Shown in pieces: positions 6,426 to 13,745 of a DNA stretch of 15,217 bases. The notes under the pieces were generated by a model. That model saw nothing but the letters and a program-made list of their open reading frames with translations. It was not told the DNA's origin and did no database searches. Position 1 is the stretch's first letter. Each line of letters starts with the position of its first letter. This DNA is from Candidatus Saccharimonadota bacterium (GTDB taxonomy: Bacteria; Eremiobacterota; Xenobia; Xenobiales; Xenobiaceae), in NCBI GenBank assembly GCA_004554425.1, contig SFMI01000034.1, forward strand, positions 1 to 15,217, given 5' to 3'. A program made the translations under genes and the position numbers.

Positions 6426-6454
6426 AATATTGTTGTATAGAAAAAAACAATATT
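6426..6454. repeat. Perfect AT-rich inverted repeat in the divergent Dus-PNP/gltX spacer
   Basis: AATATTGTT (6426-6434) and AACAATATT (6446-6454) form a perfect 9-bp inverted repeat with an 11-base spacer. It lies in the 215-base region between two divergently transcribed genes. This fits a dimeric regulator's operator or a cruciform/hairpin element. No convincing -35/-10 pair could be fixed for either gene in this AT-rich stretch. The rest of the spacer holds only a short direct repeat, GGGGCAA, within the gltX leader near 6532-6562. Confidence 0.45.
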
Positions 6455-6585
6455 AAAAAATCATAAAATTAAGTTGCGCTATCAATAGATTGGCTGTTGT
6501 GGAGGCTTAGGAACAGTTCTGCAGGTTTATATGGGGCAACGGTGAACTTCCGGGGGCAATTTTTGGTAATATTTTGGAGATTAAC

Positions 6586-8028
6586 ATGGTCCGTGTACGT
6601 TTTGCTCCCAGTCCTACGGGTTACTTGCACGTAGGTGGTTTGCGCACCGCTCTTTATAACTATTTAATGGCTCGCCATGAAGGTGGCCAATTTATTTTGC
6701 GCATTGAAGATACTGACCGCACTCGTTTGGTAGAAGGTGCTGTAGAGGCTTTGCTTGATTCTTTAAAATGGGCTGGCTTGACTCCCGATGAAGGTGCTGT
6801 CGTTGGCGGAGATCGTGGCCCTTATGTGCAAAGTGAGCGTTTGCCTATCTATCACGAAATGGCCAAAAAGTTGGTCGATGAAGGTCACGCCTACTATTGC
6901 TTCTGTACTGCCGAGCGCTTAGACCAAATGCGTGCTGAGCACAGCGCTAAAGGCGAGAGCACTGCTTACGATCGCGCTTGCCGCAACCTTTCCAAAGAAG
7001 AAGTAGAAGAACGCTTAGCTAAAGGCGAGCCTCACGTTATACGTCTTAAAGTGCCCGATGGCCGCACTTTGACAGTTCATGACATTGTGCGTGGCGACGT
7101 CAGCTTCGATTCTTCCTTGGTTGACGATCAGGTGTTGATAAAAACCGACGGCTTCCCGACCTACCATATGGCTGTAGTGGTTGACGACCATTTGATGGGT
7201 ATTACTCACGTGATTCGTGGCGAAGAGTGGCTTTCTTCCACTCCTAAGCATCTCTTGCTTTATGAATTCTTTGGCTGGGAAGTTCCCCAGTACGCTCATG
7301 TGCCTTTAATTATCAACGAAAATGGCAAAAAACTTTCCAAACGCGATGGCGATGTTTCTGTAGAGTCTTATCGCGAAAAAGGCTATTTGCCCGAAGCTAT
7401 GCTTAACTTCCTTTGCCTTTTAGGTTGGAACCCCGGAGACGAGCGTGAGTTCTTCACTTTGGACGAACTGTGCAAAACTTTCACTATTGAGCGTGTACGT
7501 AAGTCCGGCGCCGTTTTTGATTTTGACAAGCTTCTTTATATTAACGGTTTACATATGAGAGCCAAGTCTAATGAAGAATTGGCCGATTTGGCTTTACCTT
7601 TCTTTGACAAGTTGGGCAAAGCTCGCCCCGAGCGTTCCTACTTAATTAAAGTTGTGGAAGTTATGGCTGAGCGTGCCAACCTTTTGACCGATTACGTCAC
7701 TGAGGCTCCTTACTTCTATGAAGATCCGGAAAGTTACGAAGAAGCTACTGTGAAGAAGCGCTGGAAGGCTGCTAGTCACGACCTTTTGGCCGGTTGGGCT
7801 CCTATTTTACGTGAACTCCCCGAATTTACTTCCGAAGCTTTAGAAGCTAGCTTGCGCGAATTTGCTCAAAGCAAAGGCGTAGGCGCCGGTCAGCTTATTC
7901 ATCCTGTCCGTTTGGCTTTAAGTGGAGTTGGTAACGGTCCTAGCTTGTTCCATATGATGGAAGTTTTGGGCAAAGAAACTTGCTTACGCCGCTTGGAAAA
8001 AGCTTTAGCCATTTTGCCTAACGGTTAG
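6586..8028 (+). CDS. gltX: Glutamyl-tRNA synthetase
   Basis: This class Ib synthetase activates glutamate with ATP and charges tRNA-Glu, and possibly tRNA-Gln as well if the enzyme is non-discriminating. I start it at ATG 6586 (480 residues) because GGAG lies six bases upstream; a TTG at 6574 overlaps that site. The HIGH-type signature is HVGG at 15-18 within FAPSPTGYLHVGGLRTALYN. The KMSKS-type loop is KLSKR at 249-253. A cysteine pair CFC (105-107) with Cys132 suggests the zinc-binding SC-fold subdomain of some GluRS. The C-terminal anticodon-binding region is complete. The gene is transcribed alone between a divergent gene and a strong terminator. Confidence 0.97.
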   Translation: MVRVRFAPSPTGYLHVGGLRTALYNYLMARHEGGQFILRIEDTDRTRLVEGAVEALLDSLKWAGLTPDEGAVVGGDRGPYVQSERLPIYHEMAKKLVDEGHAYYCFCTAERLDQMRAEHSAKGESTAYDRACRNLSKEEVEERLAKGEPHVIRLKVPDGRTLTVHDIVRGDVSFDSSLVDDQVLIKTDGFPTYHMAVVVDDHLMGITHVIRGEEWLSSTPKHLLLYEFFGWEVPQYAHVPLIINENGKKLSKRDGDVSVESYREKGYLPEAMLNFLCLLGWNPGDEREFFTLDELCKTFTIERVRKSGAVFDFDKLLYINGLHMRAKSNEELADLALPFFDKLGKARPERSYLIKVVEVMAERANLLTDYVTEAPYFYEDPESYEEATVKKRWKAASHDLLAGWAPILRELPEFTSEALEASLREFAQSKGVGAGQLIHPVRLALSGVGNGPSLFHMMEVLGKETCLRRLEKALAILPNG

Positions 8029-8068
8029 TACTTCTTCCATTTAGGCAAGTCTGATACGTTTTCACATA

Positions 8069-8126
8069 GACAGTCGCTATGTTTTTTAGTATATCGAAGA
8101 AAAATACTGGCGGCTGTCGTTTTTTT
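8069..8126 (+). terminator. Intrinsic terminator after gltX
   Basis: GACAGTCGC (8069-8077) pairs over nine bases, with one G-U, with GCGGCTGTC (8110-8118). The loop contains a second 5-bp stem, AGTAT/ATACT. Seven T residues (8120-8126) follow. It isolates gltX from the HAD gene. Confidence 0.85.
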
Positions 8127-8169
8127 AGCCTAAAATGCTTATAAAATAAATAGTACTCAGGTGGCCGAT

Positions 8170-9111
8170 ATGGACAAAATAATTACTGCCAACAGGCGTG
8201 TTTTGGCTCTCGATTTTGATGGGGTAATTTGGGATACGGAATGTGAAGGTTATGTTGTTGGCCAAAAAGTCTGGCGAGAAATTTTCGGTCGTTGGGCCTT
8301 CTGTCCTATGCATATTTTTACTTCTGGACGTTGGTTAGCTCGCACTGGTGAAGAGTTTGCCTTAATTTTGCTTATAGGCGAGCGCCTTTGCTTGGAAGCG
8401 GCAGAGGCTGAGTATGTGACGAAAACGAGTGGCCTAAAGCCTATAAGCGCAGAAGCTATGGCTGCCAGCTTTGAATATGGGGCTTTGCCAGCTATTTTGG
8501 CTGGAAAAGCCGAGCAATGGAGCCAAGGGGCGGAGCCTTGGACCAAAGAGGCCGCTTCCTTTCCGGTTGAGGTTAGTCATATAAATTTACAAAATTATAT
8601 CTGGTCAGATTTTATAAATGAGGGAAACTCACTTAAACATTTTCTAACTTTTTTTGGTAAGCGTTTGGCTTATTGGCGAGCTGAATCGCGCCGTCAAAAT
8701 ATGGCCTCTTGGCTTGAGTCGCAGCATATCTATAAGGGAAATTTAGAAACTATCCAAAAAGCGTTGGCTATTTTTGACGGTGTGTCTATTTGTACTACTA
8801 AAGATAAAGCTTCTGTCGAAGCGTTACTGAGCACCGTTGGCTTGAAGATGCTTATTCTTTCCAAAGAACATACTTTTGACAAGAAGTTGCAACTTTATAT
8901 CCTGGCGGCCAGCTTTGGTGTCGAACCGGAACAGATACTTTTTGTAGACGATTTATTGGATAATTTGCTTAAAGTTCGCCCTCTGGGAGTGAGCGTGGCT
9001 TTAGCTGGCTGGGGATATAATTGTGCTCAATCGAGAGCAGAAGCCAAAAAGCTGGGCATTCCGGTTTTGAACCATTTGTCTGAAGCCTTAGATTTTGCCT
9101 ATCGAATCTAG
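8170..9111 (+). CDS. HAD-superfamily hydrolase
   Basis: This is a haloacid-dehalogenase-fold phosphatase, probably cytoplasmic. I start it at ATG 8170 (313 residues) with AGGTGG five bases upstream; GTG 8161 would use up that site. Motif I is LDFDGVIWDTE (nucleophile Asp15, acid/base Asp17), similar to phosphoglycolate-phosphatase/beta-phosphoglucomutase-like members. Motif II is probably around residues 206-211 (SICTTK), with the motif III lysine near 238-239. Motif IV is FVDDLLDNL (Asp260, Asp261). The stretch between motifs I and II, about 190 residues, is much longer than the usual helical cap of about 80. It is rich in Trp, Ala and Lys, and I cannot assign it. The substrate is unknown. 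The gene follows the gltX terminator and its stop overlaps the convergent moxR stop. Confidence 0.85.
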   Translation: MDKIITANRRVLALDFDGVIWDTECEGYVVGQKVWREIFGRWAFCPMHIFTSGRWLARTGEEFALILLIGERLCLEAAEAEYVTKTSGLKPISAEAMAASFEYGALPAILAGKAEQWSQGAEPWTKEAASFPVEVSHINLQNYIWSDFINEGNSLKHFLTFFGKRLAYWRAESRRQNMASWLESQHIYKGNLETIQKALAIFDGVSICTTKDKASVEALLSTVGLKMLILSKEHTFDKKLQLYILAASFGVEPEQILFVDDLLDNLLKVRPLGVSVALAGWGYNCAQSRAEAKKLGIPVLNHLSEALDFAYRI

Positions 9112-9118
9112 TTTTTTT
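9089..9118 (+). terminator. Putative terminator inside the last codons of the HAD gene
   Basis: TAGATT (9089-9094) and AATCTA (9105-9110) form a perfect 6-bp stem with a 10-base loop, followed by G and seven T (9112-9118). The stem lies in the last HAD codons and includes part of the stop. It is A/T-rich and so weak, but the T-run placement is right for plus-strand termination. Confidence 0.45.
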
Positions 9119-10058
9119 GTATGCTTTGAACTACCGGTACGTTGGCCAAAATTTCACCTAAAATTTCCATTACATTATTTCTTTGGTTGGTGATTAGGCG
9201 ATGAGGCAATATGTAAGGAGCCAATTGCTGTACGTCATCTGGGATAGCATAGTTCCTTCCATTTAATATAGCCCAAGCTTGGCTCATACGGTAAAGAGCT
9301 TGAGAGGCTCTGGGACTAGCTCCTAATTTTAAGTGTTTCGTTTGGCGCGTAGCTGCTACTATATCTATGATATATCTAATGGTTGCATCGCTTACTTGTA
9401 CTGAGCGCACGGTCTCTAAAGCAGAGCTCAATTGCTCTGCGGTGCATACACTTTTTAAGCTTTCTATGGGATGCTTTTGCTTTTGGACTTTAAGCATATA
9501 CATTTCGGCTTTGGGGCTAGGATAGCCCAAACTCAACTTTACAGTAAAACGATCTAGTTGGGCTTCAGGCAAACTGAAAGTGCCTTCATACTCTATAGGA
9601 TTTTGTGTGGCTGCGACAATAAAAGGCTTAGGTAAGCGATAAGATTCGCCGCCATTGACGGTTACTTGGCGCTCTTCCATACATTCCAAAAGAGCCGATT
9701 GCATTTTCGGAGTAGCGCGATTAAGCTCGTCGGCCAAAAGGACATTGCTAAAGACTGGTCCAGGATAAAATACGAAATCTTCGTTTTTTCTACTATAAAT
9801 GTTAGTGCCAAGCAAATCCGAAGGCAACAAATCGGGGGTGCATTGCAAACGGGCGAAAACTCCACCCACCGATTTGGCTAAAGCCCGGCAAAGCATAGTT
9901 TTACCTACGCCGGGTACATCTTCAAAAAGCATATTGCCTTCGCTTAAAACAGTAGCCAAAGCCAACTTAATATTTAACTCTTGGTCAAAAATGACAGAGC
10001 TTATATTATCTAACAATAAATCGGCAAGATGACTAACTTGTTTTACAGTGTACGACAT
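9108..10058 (-). CDS. MoxR-family AAA+ ATPase
   Basis: MoxR proteins are chaperone-like AAA+ ATPases that usually activate or load metal into von Willebrand factor A partners. The 316 residues are the usual length. Visible motifs are Walker A EDVPGVGKT (46-54), Walker B LLADE (107-111), sensor 1 in ATQNP (Asn153), the arginine finger in PEAQLDRF (Arg170), and sensor 2 in the GASPRASQAL block (Arg250). The usual downstream DUF58 and VWA genes are absent: the gene is the last on its strand here, ending tail-to-tail with the HAD gene. Upstream it overlaps the phosphatase gene by 16 bases and lacks its own Shine-Dalgarno, which points to translational coupling. Confidence 0.92.
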   Translation of the reverse strand: MSYTVKQVSHLADLLLDNISSVIFDQELNIKLALATVLSEGNMLFEDVPGVGKTMLCRALAKSVGGVFARLQCTPDLLPSDLLGTNIYSRKNEDFVFYPGPVFSNVLLADELNRATPKMQSALLECMEERQVTVNGGESYRLPKPFIVAATQNPIEYEGTFSLPEAQLDRFTVKLSLGYPSPKAEMYMLKVQKQKHPIESLKSVCTAEQLSSALETVRSVQVSDATIRYIIDIVAATRQTKHLKLGASPRASQALYRMSQAWAILNGRNYAIPDDVQQLAPYILPHRLITNQRNNVMEILGEILANVPVVQSIQKN

Positions 10059-11164
10059 TCGGCATCAGAATCTGCTATAACACGCGAACGCAGAGGAGCG
10101 TTGGTGCTAGTGGGAGTAGGGGTGTAAGTTTCGATAAAAGCTTTCGAGCCAGGACAGCCATGTACGTCGATATTTATTACTCTATCATCGTAAGCGCGTA
10201 CGTGATCTGTGTCACGAGATAAAGGCGTGTGTCCGATTACGCAACTTGTGCACTGGAAGCCATCGAGCATGCTTTGCATCTCTTTATCGGTAAACTGAGA
10301 GGTGCGGGTACCAGATTGATAATCGTATCCCCAAACGCGACGTCCCCAAATAAAGCTTTCTCTGGCTGCCAAATAAGTACTTTCTGGCAATTCGGCCAGC
10401 TCTTGCATGGGACGCCAATATTCGCGATTATCTGGTACTGAATGGGCGAATAATCTGTTATTGACAATTACGCCCAAATAAAGATTGTCTTCTAAATATT
10501 GGTAAGCGCCGTTGTGCATTACTTCGGCCCATTTTTCCAAGCCACCAAAACCTTCGGCTGTGCCTTCTCCACCTTGATACCACCAGTTAATAAAGCCCAT
10601 AGCTTCCTCAATTTGATCGGAATCTAAGCCTTTATCGGAAAGCTGGCGTCTGAGCAAAGGATAAATACGACTAGTTAAGAGTGTGTTGTTAATAAAGTCG
10701 GCACTGAGATAATTGGTCACTTTGGCAGAAGCGATCATCATTAAGTCGTGGTTTCCTAAAATTGGATAAAAACGACTGTCGAAATTGGGATCAAAACGGC
10801 GTAAACGAGCCATATCTTTTTGCAAACTTACGATCAACTCTAAAATTTTGCGCGGCCCTTCAATCGCATTGTTGTTAGTTTGATCAAAAGGTGCTTCCAA
10901 AGGCTCTCCGCGCCAGTCTACGTAGTCGCCAATAAAGATAAGGTCGACGCGATCCGCTTTGGGGTTCCAAGAGATAGTACCTGGAAGCAAAAAGTCCATT
11001 TCTCTCAAATAGCGGAGCAAACGATAATAATCGCCGTGCAGATCGCCGACAGCCATTAAAGTGCGGGTTCTGTCATCGATGGGCGGTCTGCCGTTATCGT
11101 CGGCCGGATGGCTCTCTTGTGCTGCCATATCGCCATTTATGTGCTTATCTGCTATAGAGTCCAT
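10043..11164 (-). CDS. Calcineurin-like metallophosphoesterase (PPP-type phosphatase)
   Basis: This is a two-metal phosphoesterase, 373 residues, cytoplasmic. The motif series is complete: GDLHGD (Asp41, His43), GDYVD-W-RG (Asp80), GNHD (138-140), a His in AHS (His241) and GHT (His312). The order and spacing resemble the PPP serine/threonine phosphatases, but the canonical GDYVDRG carries an inserted Trp and the GNHE motif is GNHD, so this is a divergent bacterial member. Residues 1-35 and 348-373 look like flexible tails. ATG 11164 has GGAG twelve bases upstream, a rather long spacing; Met13 is an alternative start. The overlap with moxR suggests one functional unit, perhaps phosphatase-regulated AAA+ activity (inference). 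The substrate (phosphoprotein or small molecule) is unknown. Confidence 0.87.
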   Translation of the reverse strand: MDSIADKHINGDMAAQESHPADDNGRPPIDDRTRTLMAVGDLHGDYYRLLRYLREMDFLLPGTISWNPKADRVDLIFIGDYVDWRGEPLEAPFDQTNNNAIEGPRKILELIVSLQKDMARLRRFDPNFDSRFYPILGNHDLMMIASAKVTNYLSADFINNTLLTSRIYPLLRRQLSDKGLDSDQIEEAMGFINWWYQGGEGTAEGFGGLEKWAEVMHNGAYQYLEDNLYLGVIVNNRLFAHSVPDNREYWRPMQELAELPESTYLAARESFIWGRRVWGYDYQSGTRTSQFTDKEMQSMLDGFQCTSCVIGHTPLSRDTDHVRAYDDRVINIDVHGCPGSKAFIETYTPTPTSTNAPLRSRVIADSDAECRTL

Positions 11165-11394
11165 GTGGTTTCTGTCTCCAAAAAACTATCGATTGGGCGA
11201 GTACTGTCGGAAAAGGTAGGAAGATTTTTACTGCCGACTTGCACTGCCTAACGCGTCAAAACGCACATTCCATTCTATGTTGTGTCGGTTTCTTCCTGTC
11301 CTCCCGCTCATCTAAGAGGAGGAAAGCCAGCCATTCGATAAAGAATCTTCAAGCTAAAGTTTGTTGTGACAAAATCAAGGAGAATACAATATTT
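11165..11394. other. Divergent intergenic region between the phosphatase and rRNA methyltransferase genes
   Basis: This 230-base spacer must carry promoters for both directions, but I could not fix a convincing -35/-10 pair. It contains a short inverted repeat, TCCTCC (11299-11304) and GGAGGA (11318-11323). A plus-strand frame runs in phase into the methyltransferase from 11239, but it lacks a ribosome binding site and its composition differs from that of the gene. Confidence 0.4.
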
Positions 11395-12888
11395 ATGCCC
11401 TTATTCAAACGCTCGAAGAGCTCCCGTGATTCACGTGATCGTCGTGGTGGGTACGGCTTCAGCAAAGAACGCCGCACCGATTCCCGCAGCTATGCCAGCT
11501 CATCTTCATCTGCTGGCCGCGGCGACCGTTCTTACGGACGCGAGCGCAGTGATCGCTCTTCCCGTGGGCGTGTTATCAATCCAGAATATGCCGATTCTGC
11601 CGAATTAGTCGCTGCTGCTCAAAAAGCTCGTCGCCGTCAGCGTTCCTTGCGCGAAGCTCAGGCTCCGGTTAGTCCTGAACAAGAAGCAGCTTTAAAGTCG
11701 CTCTCTTTATTCTTGGATAAATATTCCGAACTTTTTGCCTCTTGCCAAGAATGGCTTTTCTTGCGAGCCCATTTTACGCCTGAGCTTTTTTATCAAGATT
11801 CTACCTCCGGCTTAAATAGCTTTGCTTATTCCTACAATGGTTGCATTACTTGCGAGCAAAGTTCGGCCCGAGCTTATCGCCGTTTGGCAGCTCATACGCT
11901 CAATCCCAAAGACAGAGTGCATCGCCAAAGCGCTGAATGTTTGCTTTTTGTAAATTATCCAGCTGATGTTGTACCTGAAGTTGGCATTGCTCAGCCTTGG
12001 GAAGAAAACCGAGAATTTAAGGCTGTTTATGATGCCGCTCTGATTTTAGGCACTTCTTCGCGGGCCGAAAATTATGTGAACTTTGCTCGTGCTTTGCGCT
12101 CTGTTAAAGCTGGAGGTCAGATCGTCTTTTCTATCGCCAATAGCTTAGGAGCCGGCAGCTTCGAGAAGTCTATGAGCGAATATGTACCTTTAAGTGCTCA
12201 GCAATCTAAGTTCCACTGCCGTACATTCTCTATCAAAGTCCCGGCCAATCTTCAAGAAAAAGAGCAAATGGCTGAGTTATTGAACAAATGGGAAGAAGGC
12301 TTCAATTATCGTCTTTGTGAGGACAGTGGCTTGCTTTCTCGTCCTGGTATTTTCAGCTGGAATAAGGCTGACGGCGGTTCAAAATTATTGGCCGAATATA
12401 TTAAAACGAAAGCTCAGCTCAGAGGAGTAGGTGCCGATTTGGGCTGTGCCAACGGTTTCCTTACTAAAGCTGCTTTGGAATCGCGCTCTTGCCTGGCTGG
12501 TGAAATTAGCCGCATCGATCTTTTTGAAGATGAATATATGGCTCTGGCTGCAGCTAAAAAGCAGCTTAAGGGAACGAATCCCAAAGTGCGTTTAGGTTAC
12601 AGCTGGGCCGATGTTATTTCCGATGTGCCTGCTGAGCAATATGACTGGATCGTTATGAATCCGCCTTTTCATCAGGGACAGACTCGCGTAATCAATTTGG
12701 GACGTGAATTTGTGGCCAGTGCCTCTCGAGCTCTGACTTGGCGTGGCGTATTATATGTAGTGGTCAATCGCACCTTACCCTACGAAGAGACTTTGGCCGA
12801 GTACTTCAAAACTTACGAAAAAGTGGCAGAAAATAACGGCTTCAAAGTGTTTATGGCTTCCAATCCCATTGGTAGCAGCGCCCACTAA
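11395..12888 (+). CDS. RsmC/RlmG-type rRNA (guanine-N2) methyltransferase with an Arg/Ser/Gly-rich N-terminal tail
   Basis: This class I SAM-dependent methyltransferase probably makes m2G in 16S (RsmC, G1207) or 23S (RlmG, G1835) rRNA. I start it at ATG 11395 (497 residues), with AAGGAG 12 bases upstream. Residues 1-60 contain 15 Arg and 16 Ser, with RGG, RG and RS/SR dipeptides: a basic, disordered tail. Residues about 95-300 match the degenerate N-terminal methyltransferase-like domain of RsmC/RlmG (VKAGGQIVFSIAN). The catalytic domain has the family lead-in SRPGIFSWNKADGGSKLL (315-332), SAM motif I DLGCANGF (348-355) and the NPPFH motif (422-426) typical of N2-guanine methyltransferases. 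RsmC and RlmG are about 340-380 residues, so the extra length is the tail. An rRNA pseudouridine synthase gene follows after 29 bases, probably co-transcribed. Confidence 0.85.
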   Translation: MPLFKRSKSSRDSRDRRGGYGFSKERRTDSRSYASSSSSAGRGDRSYGRERSDRSSRGRVINPEYADSAELVAAAQKARRRQRSLREAQAPVSPEQEAALKSLSLFLDKYSELFASCQEWLFLRAHFTPELFYQDSTSGLNSFAYSYNGCITCEQSSARAYRRLAAHTLNPKDRVHRQSAECLLFVNYPADVVPEVGIAQPWEENREFKAVYDAALILGTSSRAENYVNFARALRSVKAGGQIVFSIANSLGAGSFEKSMSEYVPLSAQQSKFHCRTFSIKVPANLQEKEQMAELLNKWEEGFNYRLCEDSGLLSRPGIFSWNKADGGSKLLAEYIKTKAQLRGVGADLGCANGFLTKAALESRSCLAGEISRIDLFEDEYMALAAAKKQLKGTNPKVRLGYSWADVISDVPAEQYDWIVMNPPFHQGQTRVINLGREFVASASRALTWRGVLYVVVNRTLPYEETLAEYFKTYEKVAENNGFKVFMASNPIGSSAH

Positions 12889-12917
12889 GTAGTCTAGCCA
12901 AGAAAGGCTGAAATATT

Positions 12918-13691
12918 ATGAAGGTTCGTCTCGATAAATTGCTTTCTGAACGCGGCCTATGCAATCGCAGCGAAGTAGATAAGCTAATCCGCCTAGGTGA
13001 AGTTAGCTCCATCCACGGAGTCAAACTTTTGGCTAAGCAAAAGGTTGAAGCAGAAGATATTCTCTTTCGAGGCGAGCCTCTCGATCCAGAAAAACTTTAC
13101 ATTTTGATGTATAAGCCGCAAGGCTTTGTTTGTAGCCACGACGACAAAGGGCAGCTAATCTATGAATTATTGCCGGAACGTTTCAACCGGCGCCGTCCTC
13201 AAGTGGCTAGCGTAGGTCGTTTAGATAAAGATACTACTGGAGCTTTGCTTTTTACTGATGATGGAGATCTCAACCATCGGTTGATTTCTCCCAAACATCA
13301 TGCTGATAAAGTATATGAAGTGTGGCTGGAAAAGCCTATAGCCGGTTGGCGCGTACAATTTTTGCGCGAAGGCGGCTTACACTTAGAAGGAGAAAGCAAG
13401 CCTTTACTGCCTGCTAAGTGCTCGCTGTTGCCTGAAGGTCAAGCCGAGATTTTATGTGCTGAGCAAGCCACTTTGGCTATTACTCAAGCTCAAGAGGCCA
13501 ATTTGGAGGAGAGCGATCATTTACTCCTTACCTTAACTGAAGGGCGCTACCATCAAGTTAAACGCATGTTTTTAGCCTTAGATAATTTAGTGACAAAACT
13601 TCATAGAGTAAGTTTCGCCGGTTTAGATCTGAAAGGCTTGGAAGTGGGACAGTGGCGCTTCTTGACTAATGAAGAGTTGCAAACATTATAA
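12918..13691 (+). CDS. RsuA-family rRNA pseudouridine synthase
   Basis: This enzyme isomerises uridine to pseudouridine in rRNA; RsuA acts at 16S position 516, RluB/E/F at 23S sites. It has 257 residues. The N-terminus (1-55) is an S4 RNA-binding domain (MKVRLDKLLSERG ... NRSEV). YKPQGFVCS (65-73) follows, then the catalytic signature GRLDKDTTG (100-108, nucleophile Asp103) with LFTDDG (111-116), and near the end the family motif EGRYHQVKRM. Overall it most resembles RsuA, but I do not assign the position. ATG 12918 has a modest AAAGG about ten bases upstream. It forms a two-gene rRNA-modification unit with the RsmC-like gene and ends at a strong terminator. Confidence 0.92.
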   Translation: MKVRLDKLLSERGLCNRSEVDKLIRLGEVSSIHGVKLLAKQKVEAEDILFRGEPLDPEKLYILMYKPQGFVCSHDDKGQLIYELLPERFNRRRPQVASVGRLDKDTTGALLFTDDGDLNHRLISPKHHADKVYEVWLEKPIAGWRVQFLREGGLHLEGESKPLLPAKCSLLPEGQAEILCAEQATLAITQAQEANLEESDHLLLTLTEGRYHQVKRMFLALDNLVTKLHRVSFAGLDLKGLEVGQWRFLTNEELQTL

Positions 13692-13698
13692 AATTGAC

Positions 13699-13726
13699 AG
13701 GCGCCCTAGAAAGGCGCCTATTTTTT
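13699..13726 (+). terminator. Intrinsic terminator after the RsuA-family gene
   Basis: AGGCGCC (13699-13705) and GGCGCCT (13713-13719) form a perfect 7-bp GC-rich stem with a 7-base loop, followed by A and six T. It lies seven bases after the stop. The stem sequence is itself nearly palindromic, so it could also act, less well, on the other strand. Confidence 0.93.
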
Positions 13727-13745
13727 GTTTATAGATTTTTACAAT

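Noticed and set aside
6574..6585. TTG at 6574 as the gltX start
   Set aside because: The codon overlaps the Shine-Dalgarno GGAG that serves ATG 6586, and GluRS normally starts directly before the APSPTG block.
11239..11394. Upstream 52-residue extension of the rRNA methyltransferase from 11239
   Set aside because: The start codon has no ribosome binding site and the extension is Cys-rich and unlike the rest of the protein. ATG 11395 has AAGGAG upstream.
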